From NCBI GenBank assembly GCA_013388735.1, contig JACAES010000133.1:1-35428 (forward strand): 35,428 nucleotides of DNA. Direction: 5' to 3'. Shown here in pieces: positions 15,893 through 23,771 of the stretch (position 1 is its first letter; the number at the start of each line of letters is the position of its first letter). Under the pieces are notes generated by a model, which had not been told where the DNA came from, searched no databases, and worked only from the letters and a program-made list of their open reading frames with translations. Made by a program: the position numbers and the translations under genes. Source of the stretch: Chloroflexota bacterium (lineage in GTDB: Bacteria; Chloroflexota; Anaerolineae; Aggregatilineales; Phototrophicaceae).

Positions 15893-17335
15893 ATGTCTTT
15901 ATTACGTCGTATTGAACGGGGCAGCGGCAGCGGTGGAGATCCGGGTTCGGGTTCGAGCAGCCGCCCCCCCGATGCTCCCGGCCCCGCGCCAGAAAGCGAA
16001 GAATCGAAGCTGGCAGCGGCGCGCCTGCGCCGGCAGTCTATCGGCGATCCGGTTCGAGCAGGCAAAAGCAATAACTACATGGACCTGAAGGCGCGCGTCC
16101 AGAACAAGCTGCTTTCCGAGCTGGATCAGCACGCTATGGATGTCACCCGCAAACAGGAAGTGCGCGAACACATCGAAGAGTTGTTCAACGCCATCCTGGC
16201 CGACGAAAGTATGGTGCTGGCCCGCAGCGAACGTCAGAATCTTTTCGAGGCGATTGTCGCCGAAATCCTGGGCTTCGGCCCGCTGGAAACGCTGCTGGCC
16301 GACGAAACCATCACCGAAATCATGGTCAACGGCCCTAAAAACGTTTTCATCGAACAAAAAGGCAACATCACACGCGCCAACGTAACCTTCGAAAATGATG
16401 AACACGTCATGCGCATCATTGACCGCATCGTCGCGCCGCTGGGCCGCCGCATTGACGAAAGCTCCCCCCTGGTGGACGCGCGTCTGCCGGACGGCTCCCG
16501 CGTGAATGCCGTCATTCGCCCGATTTCGCTGGTGGGGCCAACCATCACCATCCGTAAATTCTTCAAGAAACCGCTGATGGTGGACGATCTTGTCCGGCTT
16601 GGCTCGATGACCAAAGAGATGGCCGAGTTCCTGCGCGCCTGCATTATCGCGCGGCTCAACATCATCGTGTCCGGCGGCACCGGCTCTGGCAAAACCACGC
16701 TGCTCAATGTGCTGTCCAGCTTCATCCCCAACAATGAACGCATCGTCACGATTGAAAACGCCGCCGAGCTTCAGCTTCGTCAGGAACACGTCGTCACCCT
16801 GGAATCCCGCCCGGCCAACATCGAAGGCAAGGGCGCGATCACCATTCAAGACCTGGTGGTAAACTCGCTGCGTATGCGCCCCGACCGCATTGTGGTTGGC
16901 GAATGCCGTTCCGGCGAGGCGCTGGACATGCTCCAGGCCATGAACACCGGCCACGATGGTTCGCTGACCACGCTGCACGCCAACAGCCCCCGCGACGCGC
17001 TCGCCCGCCTGGAAGTGATGTGCCTGATGTCCGGCATGGATCTGCCGGTGCGCGCCATCCGCGAGCAGGTCGCCAGCGCCGTTGATATGATCTGCCAGCA
17101 AAGCCGCCTGCGTGACGGCTCGCGCAAGATCGAAAAGGTTTCCGAAGTGCAGGGCATGGAAGGTGAAATCATCACCATGTCCGACATCTTCGAATTCGAG
17201 CAAACCGGCATCGAGGGCGGCAAGATCATTGGCCGCATTCGCCCGACCGGGCTGCGCCCCAAATTCATTGACCGCATCGAGACTTCGGGCATTCACCTGC
17301 CGCCGGCGGTTTTTGGCATTGGGCGCGGTTATTAG
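15893..17335 (+). CDS. cpaF: Tad/Flp secretion ATPase CpaF/TadA, 480 aa
   Basis: A GspE-type secretion ATPase that powers the Tad machine at the inner membrane. After a disordered Gly/Ser/Pro-rich N-terminus (about residues 8-40), a helical domain is followed by LGFGPLETLLADETITEIMV, the CpaF signature. Walker A is intact: SGGTGSGKTT at 260-269. The Asp-box-like IENAAELQL, Walker B region RPDRIVVGECRSGEALDML and His-box TGHDGSLTTLHAN are all present. The length is normal. GGAGGATA just upstream supports the ATG. Unlike the adjacent CpaE, its catalytic motifs are complete. It is followed by a hairpin and a new promoter, so tadB may be controlled separately. Confidence 0.95.
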   Translation: MSLLRRIERGSGSGGDPGSGSSSRPPDAPGPAPESEESKLAAARLRRQSIGDPVRAGKSNNYMDLKARVQNKLLSELDQHAMDVTRKQEVREHIEELFNAILADESMVLARSERQNLFEAIVAEILGFGPLETLLADETITEIMVNGPKNVFIEQKGNITRANVTFENDEHVMRIIDRIVAPLGRRIDESSPLVDARLPDGSRVNAVIRPISLVGPTITIRKFFKKPLMVDDLVRLGSMTKEMAEFLRACIIARLNIIVSGGTGSGKTTLLNVLSSFIPNNERIVTIENAAELQLRQEHVVTLESRPANIEGKGAITIQDLVVNSLRMRPDRIVVGECRSGEALDMLQAMNTGHDGSLTTLHANSPRDALARLEVMCLMSGMDLPVRAIREQVASAVDMICQQSRLRDGSRKIEKVSEVQGMEGEIITMSDIFEFEQTGIEGGKIIGRIRPTGLRPKFIDRIETSGIHLPPAVFGIGRGY

Positions 17336-17366
17336 TTAGAAATTTACAACCAGCGGGAACTAGGAG

Positions 17367-17385
17367 GCGCGTCATCTTGACGCGC
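17367..17385 (+). repeat. Perfect inverted repeat overlapping the tadB promoter
   Basis: GCGCGTCA (17367-17374) and TGACGCGC (17378-17385) form a perfect eight-base stem with a three-base loop, followed by TTT. It can act as a weak terminator after cpaF. The right arm also supplies the minus-35 hexamer of the next promoter, so it could equally be an operator. Confidence 0.5.
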
Positions 17386-17406
17386 TTTCCATAATCCCCA
17401 TACAAT
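17378..17406 (+). promoter_or_regulatory. Promoter upstream of tadB
   Basis: TTGACG at 17378-17383 and TACAAT at 17401-17406 are spaced by the ideal 17 bases. The minus-35 sits in the right arm of the inverted repeat at 17367-17385. Transcription would start near 17413, giving a leader of about 31 bases containing GGAGGG. Confidence 0.55.
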
Positions 17407-17443
17407 AAAGGCAGGACTTAGACTGAGTTGGAGGGTAGCCGGC

Positions 17444-18436
17444 GTGCCAGAGCAATTGATTCCCATCATTATTGGTATCGCAGGGATTGCGGCCATCGCC
17501 GTTATTGTGGTCGGGATCGTCAGCGTCCGTTCGGAAAAGAACCTGGTGGAGGAACGCCTGGGACGCTATGAACAGGGCTATCAATCCTTCCTGGATATTG
17601 AGGACGAAGAAGAAGCCCGCAGTGAGGATAAACAACAGCGTAAGGCGCTGGACGCCATTGATAAAGCCATTGCGCAAAGACCCTTTGCCCAGAAATGGAA
17701 ACAGCAGCTGGCCCGCGCCGACCTTAAGCTGACGGTCGCCGAATACGCGGCGCTGCACGTGGTTTCGATTATCGGCTTTTTCGCCGGTGGTTATTTCGTC
17801 ATCTTCCGCGGCGATCTGATTATGTCCATCGTGGCCGGTTTTATCGGCCTGTTTTTCCCGCGTATTTACGTCTCGCGCGCGACCAGCAAGCGGCTGCTGC
17901 GCTTTGAACAGCAGCTGCCCGATACCCTGGGCCTGTGGGTCAACGCGCTGCGTTCCGGCTTCAGCGTCATGCAGGCGATGGAAGCCATCTCGCGCGATGC
18001 GCCCGAACCCACCTCGACCGAGTTCAGGCGTGTGGTGCAGGAAGTCCAGCTTGGCATTGATGTCGAGGACGCCCTCGAACACCTGTTAGCCCGTGTCGAA
18101 AGCGAAGACCTTGATCTGGTCATCACGGCGGTCAACATTCAGCGCGAAGTCGGCGGCAACCTGGCCGAAATTCTGGACATCATCAGCCATACCATCCGGG
18201 AGCGGGTGAAGCTGAAAGGCGAAATCCGCGTCTTAACTTCCCAGGGGCGCATCACGGGCTGGCTCATCAGCCTGCTGCCGATTGCGGTGGCGCTGTTTCT
18301 TTCCGCCATCCAGCCGGGCTTTATGAACCCGATGTTTGAAAGCCGCACCTGCGGCTGGCCGATGCTGGGCATCGGCCTGGCCCTGATCGGCCTCGGTATG
18401 GCCGCTATCCAGAAGATCGTCAACATCGAGATTTAA
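17444..18436 (+). CDS. tadB: Tad inner-membrane platform protein TadB, 330 aa
   Basis: A type II secretion F (T2SSF) domain protein. Membrane segments lie at about residues 5-27, two around 100-145, and two at the C-terminus (about 275-325). The cytoplasmic T2SSF core contains LPDTLGLWVNALRSGFSVMQ and VNIQREVGGNLAEILDII, both highly typical of TadB. It forms the inner-membrane platform with TadC above the CpaF ATPase. The start is GTG 17444, supported by GGAGGG eight bases upstream. tadC begins 16 bases after its stop. Confidence 0.93.
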   Translation: MPEQLIPIIIGIAGIAAIAVIVVGIVSVRSEKNLVEERLGRYEQGYQSFLDIEDEEEARSEDKQQRKALDAIDKAIAQRPFAQKWKQQLARADLKLTVAEYAALHVVSIIGFFAGGYFVIFRGDLIMSIVAGFIGLFFPRIYVSRATSKRLLRFEQQLPDTLGLWVNALRSGFSVMQAMEAISRDAPEPTSTEFRRVVQEVQLGIDVEDALEHLLARVESEDLDLVITAVNIQREVGGNLAEILDIISHTIRERVKLKGEIRVLTSQGRITGWLISLLPIAVALFLSAIQPGFMNPMFESRTCGWPMLGIGLALIGLGMAAIQKIVNIEI

Positions 18437-18452
18437 CAAGAAGGGGCAACTT

Positions 18453-19385
18453 ATGGAAGGCGTACTGATTATCGTCGTATTAATAATCGTCGCCGGGTTG
18501 GTCTATGTCGGCCTTCGGGATGATCGCAACCGCGACCCGCTCCAGGAGCGTCTGGCGCAGTTTGGTGAACGCGAACTGCCCGACTCGCTGGAAGAAATCG
18601 AGCTTTCGCTTCCCTTTAAAGACCGTATTCTGCTCCCCTTGATGCGCCGGCTGGCCGATGTGGTCGTCAAGTTCACGCCGGAAAAGCAGCTTGAGCAAAC
18701 CCGCCATCAGATTGAACTGGCCGGTTTGGCCGGTTCGATGGAGCCGACCACCTTTTTCGCCATGCGCATCGGCGCCACCATCGCCCTGGGTCTGCTGGCG
18801 TTTATGATCTTTTACGTACTCTCGGCCAAACGCGACCCCAATGCCCTGGCGTATGTCATCGGCGGCGCCGGGCTGGGCTACTTTTTCCCGGTGCTGTGGA
18901 TTAAAAGCAAAATCAGCAAGCGCCAGGATAACATCGTCAGGGCGCTGCCGGACGCGCTTGACCTGCTGACCATCTGCGTCGAGGCCGGTCTTGGCTTCGA
19001 CCAGGCGATGGGTAAAGTGTACGAGAAGTGGGATAACGATCTGGCGGTTGCTTTTGGTCGCGTCCTGCGGGAAATCCAGCTTGGCAAGCTGCGGCGCGAA
19101 GCCCTGCGCGATATGGCCGAACGCATGGATGTACCCGACGTGACCGCCTTCACCGCTGCCGTCATCCAGGCCGACCAGTTGGGCGTAAGCATGACCAAAA
19201 TCCTGCGCGTGCAGTCCGACCAGATGCGCGTCAAGCGCCGCCAGCGCGCCCAGGAAAAAGCGCACCAGGCCCCCGTGAAGATGATGATTCCAATGGTTCT
19301 GCTCATCTTCCCGTCGCTGTGGATTGTACTGCTGGGGCCGGCGATTGTCTTCCTGCTCCAGAGCGGCACATTGGGGAAAGTATAA
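18453..19385 (+). CDS. tadC: Tad inner-membrane platform protein TadC, 310 aa
   Basis: The second T2SSF-domain protein of the locus. It has an N-terminal membrane helix (about residues 3-20), a pair of helices near 105-150, and a C-terminal helix region with MMIPMVLLIFPSLWIVLLGP. The core phrase RALPDALDLLTICVEAGLGF is diagnostic of TadC, and AVIQADQLGVSMTKILRVQS fits the second half. It pairs with TadB. AAGGGG upstream supports the ATG. No pilin, TadD/TadG or prepilin peptidase follows; the next gene is comF, so this is the end of the Tad group in this window. Confidence 0.93.
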   Translation: MEGVLIIVVLIIVAGLVYVGLRDDRNRDPLQERLAQFGERELPDSLEEIELSLPFKDRILLPLMRRLADVVVKFTPEKQLEQTRHQIELAGLAGSMEPTTFFAMRIGATIALGLLAFMIFYVLSAKRDPNALAYVIGGAGLGYFFPVLWIKSKISKRQDNIVRALPDALDLLTICVEAGLGFDQAMGKVYEKWDNDLAVAFGRVLREIQLGKLRREALRDMAERMDVPDVTAFTAAVIQADQLGVSMTKILRVQSDQMRVKRRQRAQEKAHQAPVKMMIPMVLLIFPSLWIVLLGPAIVFLLQSGTLGKV

Positions 19386-19437
19386 CCAACCTTTACGTCT
19401 CAACCGAAGCCTTTTTAGCCACCTGGGACGCCCCGAT

Positions 19438-20163
19438 ATGCCCGGTTTATTACTCGTTTCTTCGTTCCCTTCCGGCGCTCCACAAGCCCGACAGCCTGGA
19501 ATTTTTGCGCCCGGATCGCTGCCGCGCCGTCTGTCGGCGTCGCTGCTCGACCTCATCTTCCCGCCGAGCTGCGCGGGCTGTGGCCGCGTGGACTGCCGCT
19601 GGTGCGACCGCTGTCAGACAGACCTGGAACAAATCCCGCCCCCGCAGGTTGTCCGACCGCTGCCGCCGCTTTCCGGCATGGCCTCCACCGCCGTCCACGA
19701 AGGCAAAGTTCAACAGGCCATCTGGTCATTAAAGTATGAAAACGCGCCTTACCTCAGCCAGCCGTTAGGAGACCGGCTGGCCAACCACCTGCGCCGCCTG
19801 GACTGGCCGGTAAGCTGCGTCGTGCCGGTGCCGATGCACGCGCACCGGCTGGCGGAGCGCGGCTATAACCAGGCGCAGCTTTTAGCGGAGCGGGCAGCGC
19901 GGCAGGCCGCCCTAACCTGCCGCCCGGATGCGCTCCGCCGCTGGCGATTCACGCCGTCTCAGGTTGGCCTGGGGCGCGAGGCCCGGCTCGAAAACGTTAA
20001 GGATGCGTTTGAGGCCGACCCCGCGCTCATCGGCGGCCAGTCTGTGCTGCTGGTGGACGACGTATATACCACCGGCGCGACCCTGAGCGCCTGCGCCGCC
20101 GCCCTGCTCGAAGCCGGCGCTGCCGCCGTTTACGGCTTAACCGTATCGGCAGCCCGTCACTGA
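19438..20163 (+). CDS. comF: ComF family phosphoribosyltransferase-like protein, 241 aa
   Basis: A cysteine cluster near residues 45-59 (CAGCGRVDCRWCDRC) forms the N-terminal zinc ribbon of ComFC proteins. A type I phosphoribosyltransferase domain follows, with VVPVPMHAHRLAERGYNQA and the PRPP loop VLLVDDVYTTGAT at about 203-215. ComF proteins are cytoplasmic and needed for DNA uptake in several species, probably with ComFA, which is not seen here. The frame is open upstream into tadC; ATG 19438 is chosen because it lies outside tadC, though no strong ribosome site precedes it and the first 35 residues are not conserved-looking. The neighbour hpf is a common partner of comF. Confidence 0.87.
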   Translation: MPGLLLVSSFPSGAPQARQPGIFAPGSLPRRLSASLLDLIFPPSCAGCGRVDCRWCDRCQTDLEQIPPPQVVRPLPPLSGMASTAVHEGKVQQAIWSLKYENAPYLSQPLGDRLANHLRRLDWPVSCVVPVPMHAHRLAERGYNQAQLLAERAARQAALTCRPDALRRWRFTPSQVGLGREARLENVKDAFEADPALIGGQSVLLVDDVYTTGATLSACAAALLEAGAAAVYGLTVSAARH

Positions 20164-20190
20164 CCCTACTTTTTCAGAAGGAGCATAAGC

Positions 20191-20802
20191 ATGGACGTGA
20201 CCATTCACAGCACCAACATCCGAATGACCGATGCTCTTGAAGCCTATACCCGCAAGAAGCTGGATAAGCTGGATCGTTACCTTCCCAATATCACCAAGAT
20301 TGAGATTGACCTGTCGCAGCAGCGCAGCCGCCGGGGCGAAGACCTGGCGATTGCCCAGATCACCATCCGCCACAAACGCGGCGCTATCCTGCGCTCCGAG
20401 GAGCGCATCCCCGGCGATATTCAGACCGCCATCAACGCGGCAGTGGATAATATGTACCGCCGCATTCAGCGCTTCAAAGGCAAACGCCAACGCAAAGGCC
20501 GCGAACGTTTTACCGCGACCATCGAAGAATTGAGCCTGGCCGAAGCTATCCCGGACGTGGAAGAATTTATCGAGGAGGAAACCCCGGTCGAAGTGCCGGC
20601 GGCGGAAGCCGCGCCGCTGACCGACATCGTTCGCCGCAAAGCCATTCCCGTCACCGCCATGACCGAGGCCGAAGCCATCGAACAGATGGAGCTGCTGGGA
20701 CACGCCTTTTTCGTCTTCTTCAACGATGGCACCGGCAGCGTGAACGTGCTGTACAAACGTTCATCGGGGGGCTACGGCGTGCTGGTGCCGCAGGTCGAAT
20801 GA
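20191..20802 (+). CDS. hpf: Long-form ribosome hibernation promoting factor, 203 aa
   Basis: Residues 1-105 are the HPF/RaiA ribosome-binding domain, starting MDVTIHSTNIRMTDALEAYT and including KLDKLDRYLPNI and DNMYRRIQRFKGK. A variable acidic linker (about 120-145) follows. The C-terminal dimerisation domain (about 148-200) has VRRKAIPVTAMTEAEAIEQM and FFVFFNDGTGSVNVLYKR. Long-form HPF joins two 70S ribosomes into inactive 100S dimers in stationary phase. AGAAGGAG upstream supports the ATG. It lies 27 bases after comF, a frequent arrangement in bacteria. Confidence 0.94.
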   Translation: MDVTIHSTNIRMTDALEAYTRKKLDKLDRYLPNITKIEIDLSQQRSRRGEDLAIAQITIRHKRGAILRSEERIPGDIQTAINAAVDNMYRRIQRFKGKRQRKGRERFTATIEELSLAEAIPDVEEFIEEETPVEVPAAEAAPLTDIVRRKAIPVTAMTEAEAIEQMELLGHAFFVFFNDGTGSVNVLYKRSSGGYGVLVPQVE

Positions 20803-20812
20803 CGACCTGAAA

Positions 20813-20827
20813 CCCGTTTTTACCGGG
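20813..20827. terminator. Weak hairpin between convergent hpf and glycosyltransferase genes
   Basis: CCCG (20813-20816) pairs with CGGG (20824-20827) around TTTTTAC. On the minus strand the stem is followed by TTTC and overlaps the stop codon of the glycosyltransferase. The stem is only four pairs, so termination is uncertain. Confidence 0.25.
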
Positions 20828-21593
20828 GGGCGCGGCGCGCTGCGCTCCCCCATAATCCGCCTAGCAGCCGGTACTTGCGCCATTCGTTCCAGGCCATCAG
20901 CAGGCTCAGGCGCAGGCCGTGCAGCCCTTCGCGGTAGCCTTTGAGCGTGACGAAGCGCCACCAGAACTGCCGCCAGGGCTGCAAAATGTAATTGTGCGGT
21001 TTGGGACGAAGCCCCTGCTCGTACAGAATGCGCGCGTCGTAAGCCGAGTACCGGCGCTGCTTTTCCACAAACTGCGCCACATCCCGGTAGTTGTAATGCA
21101 GCAGATGATTCCTGAGCGTACCTTCCGCCTCGTCCAGCAGCACCAGTTCATGCACCTGCCGTGCCGGGTCATACCGCGCCGCGCCCACCCGCAGCAGCCG
21201 CGTCTGATAATCGGGATACCAGCCCGCGCCGAGCGTTAACCTGCCGAAGATATAGTTGTAACGCGGCACTCGCCACCCGGCATATCCTGGCTTCAACACC
21301 ACCTCGCGCACCTCCGCCGCCAGTTCCGGCGTTACGCGCTCGTCGGCATCCACGAACAGCACCCAATCCGCGCGTCCACTCACAGCATCCAGCGCCGCGT
21401 TGCGCTGCCCGGCATAATTGTCGAAGCGGCGCTGAATCAGTTCCGCCCCGACAGCTTCGGCCAGGCGCGGTGTATCATCGTCGCTGTAGGAGTCGAACAC
21501 GATCACATGATCGGCGAAGCGCGCGCTTTCGATGCAGGCCGTGATGTGCGCGGCTTCGTTTCTGGTCAGGATGATGACGAATAAAGTGGTCAT
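20820..21593 (-). CDS. Family 2 glycosyltransferase (WaaE/KdtX-like), 257 aa
   Basis: A GT-A fold enzyme: the N-terminal FVIILTRNEAAHITACIESA and VFDSYSDDDTPRLAEA bind the nucleotide, and DAD at 82-84 in LFVDADERVTPE is the metal-binding motif. The C-terminal part, with PDYQTRLLRV, VHELVL and YNYRDVAQFVEKQRRYS, is typical of lipopolysaccharide-core beta-1,4-glucosyltransferase-like proteins. It acts at the cytoplasmic face on a lipid or glycan acceptor; donor and acceptor are unknown. Its start overlaps the previous gene by four bases. It is the last gene of a three-gene leftward operon. Confidence 0.9.
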   Translation of the reverse strand: MTTLFVIILTRNEAAHITACIESARFADHVIVFDSYSDDDTPRLAEAVGAELIQRRFDNYAGQRNAALDAVSGRADWVLFVDADERVTPELAAEVREVVLKPGYAGWRVPRYNYIFGRLTLGAGWYPDYQTRLLRVGAARYDPARQVHELVLLDEAEGTLRNHLLHYNYRDVAQFVEKQRRYSAYDARILYEQGLRPKPHNYILQPWRQFWWRFVTLKGYREGLHGLRLSLLMAWNEWRKYRLLGGLWGSAARRAPR

Positions 21594-22528
21594 GGCCGGC
21601 GTGCCTGTTCATAAATCGTCCGGTAGGCTTGCAGCAGCGGTTGTTCCGCCCCGTCCCGGCGCGCCTGTTCCAGACGGCGGCGCATCCCGGCCTGCACCAG
21701 CAGCCGTGCGGCGTGGTACTTCCAGGCCGGGTAATGTTTGCGGAACAGGCGCAGGCGGCTTGTCCACAGGTTGACGATGCTCTGCGGACGAATCTGCCGC
21801 GTACTCTGCCCCGCCAGATGCACGACCCGCGCCGCCGGAACGCACAGCACCCGCCAGCCGGCTTTGTGAATACGCCACGCCCAGTCTATCTCCTCGCAGT
21901 ACATGAAAAACTGCTCGTCGAACAAACCGGTCTGCTGGATGACTTCGCGCCGCAGCATCATCGTCGCCCCCAGGGGAAAATCCACCGGGAACGGCTGGCC
22001 GCTTTCATAAGACGCGCGCGGGTAGCGCCCGTTAAATTCGCCCTCGATGAAGCGCCCCGGCGTGGGGAAAAACTCTACCCATAACTGACGCAGCCCCGGA
22101 AAATGAAAGGCGCTATGCTGGAAGCTGCCATCTTCATAACACAGCCGCGCGCCCACCAGCCCCACGTCCGCCTGCGCCAACAGCGCCTTGTACAGCGCCC
22201 GCGTCGCCCCCCGCTGTGTTATGGTGTCGGGGTTCAGCAGGTAAACCGCCTCCGGCAGACCGGCAGCATCCGATTTTTCAAAACCGATGGCGCGCAAAGC
22301 CAGGTTATTGGCGCGGGCAAAACCCAGGTTTTCGGCGCTGGCGAACACCGTCACCTGCGGGAAAGCTGCCCGCACTGCCTCGGCGCTGCCGTCCGACGAG
22401 GCGCTGTCCACCACGTACACGTCCGCCATCATCCCGCTGCTGTCCAGATCGGCCAGCAGGCTTTGCAGCGCCGCCAGCACCAGATCGCGCACGTTCCAGG
22501 TGACGATGATAACCGCCAGTTCCGCCAT
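21590..22528 (-). CDS. Family 2 glycosyltransferase (WbbL/rhamnosyltransferase-like), 312 aa
   Basis: The N-terminus AVIIVTWNVRDLVLAALQSL and VVDSASSDGSAE form the nucleotide site; LLNPDT near residue 98 occupies the metal-site position. The acceptor half contains PLGATMMLRREVIQQTGLFD and FFMYCEEIDWAWRIHKAGW, the phrase shared by many rhamnosyl- and mycobacterial WbbL-type transferases. The reaction is transfer of a sugar to a cell-surface glycan; substrates cannot be set. It shares one base with the end of the upstream PhnD-like gene and four bases with the downstream transferase, so all three are coupled. Confidence 0.9.
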   Translation of the reverse strand: MAELAVIIVTWNVRDLVLAALQSLLADLDSSGMMADVYVVDSASSDGSAEAVRAAFPQVTVFASAENLGFARANNLALRAIGFEKSDAAGLPEAVYLLNPDTITQRGATRALYKALLAQADVGLVGARLCYEDGSFQHSAFHFPGLRQLWVEFFPTPGRFIEGEFNGRYPRASYESGQPFPVDFPLGATMMLRREVIQQTGLFDEQFFMYCEEIDWAWRIHKAGWRVLCVPAARVVHLAGQSTRQIRPQSIVNLWTSRLRLFRKHYPAWKYHAARLLVQAGMRRRLEQARRDGAEQPLLQAYRTIYEQARRP

Positions 22529-23538
22529 CAGCCACCCAGCAGCGCGAAGTCCAGCCCGGTGCTGTCCATAAAATCCACCATCTCGGTGAAGTCGTCCGCC
22601 GTCGCCGACACGAGCGCGCTCTGCGCCAGCAGCGCCCGCAGTTTGACCGCCTCGACATTATCCTCGGACATAGCTTGCAGGGTTTCCGTCAGCGACAGCC
22701 GCACCCCCAGCGGGATTTCGTCCGGCATCACCAGCACCCCGTAGGGAAAACTCGTGGTCGTCGCCAGCGCCGTGATCGAATCAACGACATCACCCAGTGC
22801 GCCGGCGTATTCTTCCAGCGCGCTTTCGGCAATGCCCGCCGCGTCACAATCGCCGCCAGCCACCGCTTCGATCAGTTCCGGCACATCGGCATAATCCACC
22901 ACCGCTTCCGGCGCGCTCACCGGGTCGAGGCCGTTGGCGCGCATCACCAGCGACGGCGCCAACCAGGAATAAAAATCGTCGTAACCCAGGCGACAGAAGG
23001 TTCGCCCATCCAGGCCGCGCACGTCCCGAATGCTGCTGTCCTGCGCCACGATGATGAGGCCGGCCTCGCCGGAACGGGCGTCCTGCCGCGTCCCCTGCTC
23101 GATCTGCAAAACCGGGATGCCGCAGTTTTGCGCCCTGGCGGCCATATAGGTCGGCGCGTCTAGCCAGGCCGCCGACACCTGCCCCCCGGCGGAATCGCAC
23201 AGCGCCGCCAGCGCCTCGGCATACCGTTCGACGATTTCCACCTGTACGCTCAAACCCGACTGTTCCAGGATACTGGCTTCCACGTCGGCGGTGGCATTAC
23301 GCGCGTCCGCCGCCGGCCCTCTGGGGCGCACAACCAGCCGGATTGGATTGCCTTCAGCGCCCGCCGGGATGAGCGTCGGCACCGCCGGGAGCGGCGTCGA
23401 AAGCGGCGTTGGCGTCAGCGGGGCCGACGCGACGGGAAGATTCTGCGGCGCTTCTTCGCGGCAGGCTGCCAGCGCCAGCAGGCAGACGATCACCAGGGTC
23501 AGTCGGGCATAGTTTGATTTGCTCACAGCACCGTCCAT
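22528..23538 (-). CDS. PhnD-like solute-binding lipoprotein, 336 aa
   Basis: A lipoprotein signal with lipobox LALAAC (Cys26) is followed by a Thr/Pro-rich linker (TPTPLSTPLPAVPT). The body is a periplasmic-binding fold of the phosphate/phosphonate PhnD class: NPIRLVVRPRG, VEIVERYAEALAAL, AAWLDAPTYMAA, GLDGRTFCRLGYDDFYSW and VPELIEAVAGGDCDAAGI. Such proteins normally feed an ABC transporter, but no permease or ATPase is nearby; the genes downstream and coupled to it are glycosyltransferases. It may be an orphan receptor or sensor, or its transporter may be elsewhere. The ATG at 23538 has a poor ribosome site; GTG at 23526 is an alternative. Confidence 0.82.
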   Translation of the reverse strand: MDGAVSKSNYARLTLVIVCLLALAACREEAPQNLPVASAPLTPTPLSTPLPAVPTLIPAGAEGNPIRLVVRPRGPAADARNATADVEASILEQSGLSVQVEIVERYAEALAALCDSAGGQVSAAWLDAPTYMAARAQNCGIPVLQIEQGTRQDARSGEAGLIIVAQDSSIRDVRGLDGRTFCRLGYDDFYSWLAPSLVMRANGLDPVSAPEAVVDYADVPELIEAVAGGDCDAAGIAESALEEYAGALGDVVDSITALATTTSFPYGVLVMPDEIPLGVRLSLTETLQAMSEDNVEAVKLRALLAQSALVSATADDFTEMVDFMDSTGLDFALLGG

Positions 23539-23597
23539 ATCCCGCAGTCAGGCGTTTGTTAATGTAATCTCAGCGTATCAGGCTTGAATGCTGCCTG

Positions 23598-23658
23598 TAA
23601 ATCACAAGTCCATAAGATGCCAGATCAGGTATTCAGCGTTATCAAGGCTTGTGATTTA
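23598..23658. repeat. Perfect 11-base inverted repeat with 39-base spacer
   Basis: TAAATCACAAG at 23598-23608 is the exact reverse complement of CTTGTGATTTA at 23648-23658. It lies between the PhnD-like gene and the FlgD-Ig-like gene, directly beside the heptamer array. It may be a hairpin or a paired protein site. Confidence 0.6.
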
Positions 23659-23710
23659 ACCCGGCAACTTGTAACCGGCAACTGACAACTTGCAACTTGT
23701 AACTGACAAC
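23658..23710. repeat. Degenerate heptanucleotide tandem array
   Basis: Reading + strand from 23666 the sequence divides cleanly into seven-base units, each starting AAC: AACTTGT, AACCGGC, AACTGAC, AACTTGC, AACTTGT, AACTGAC, then AAC. An eight-base unit (AACCCGGC) precedes it. The rest of the 233-base gap shows no gene. A related array is at 34131-34165. It resembles the short tandemly repeated heptamers known from cyanobacteria. Confidence 0.75.
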
Positions 23711-23771
23711 CGCATTAAGCAGGGCGAACCATCCGTTCGTCACCCTCTTATTATACTTCACGACTGCCCGA

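Noticed and set aside
15902-17296. 464-codon open frame antisense to cpaF
   Set aside because: It mirrors the third-position GC bias of cpaF, has no family-like motif and no ribosome site; a codon-bias shadow.
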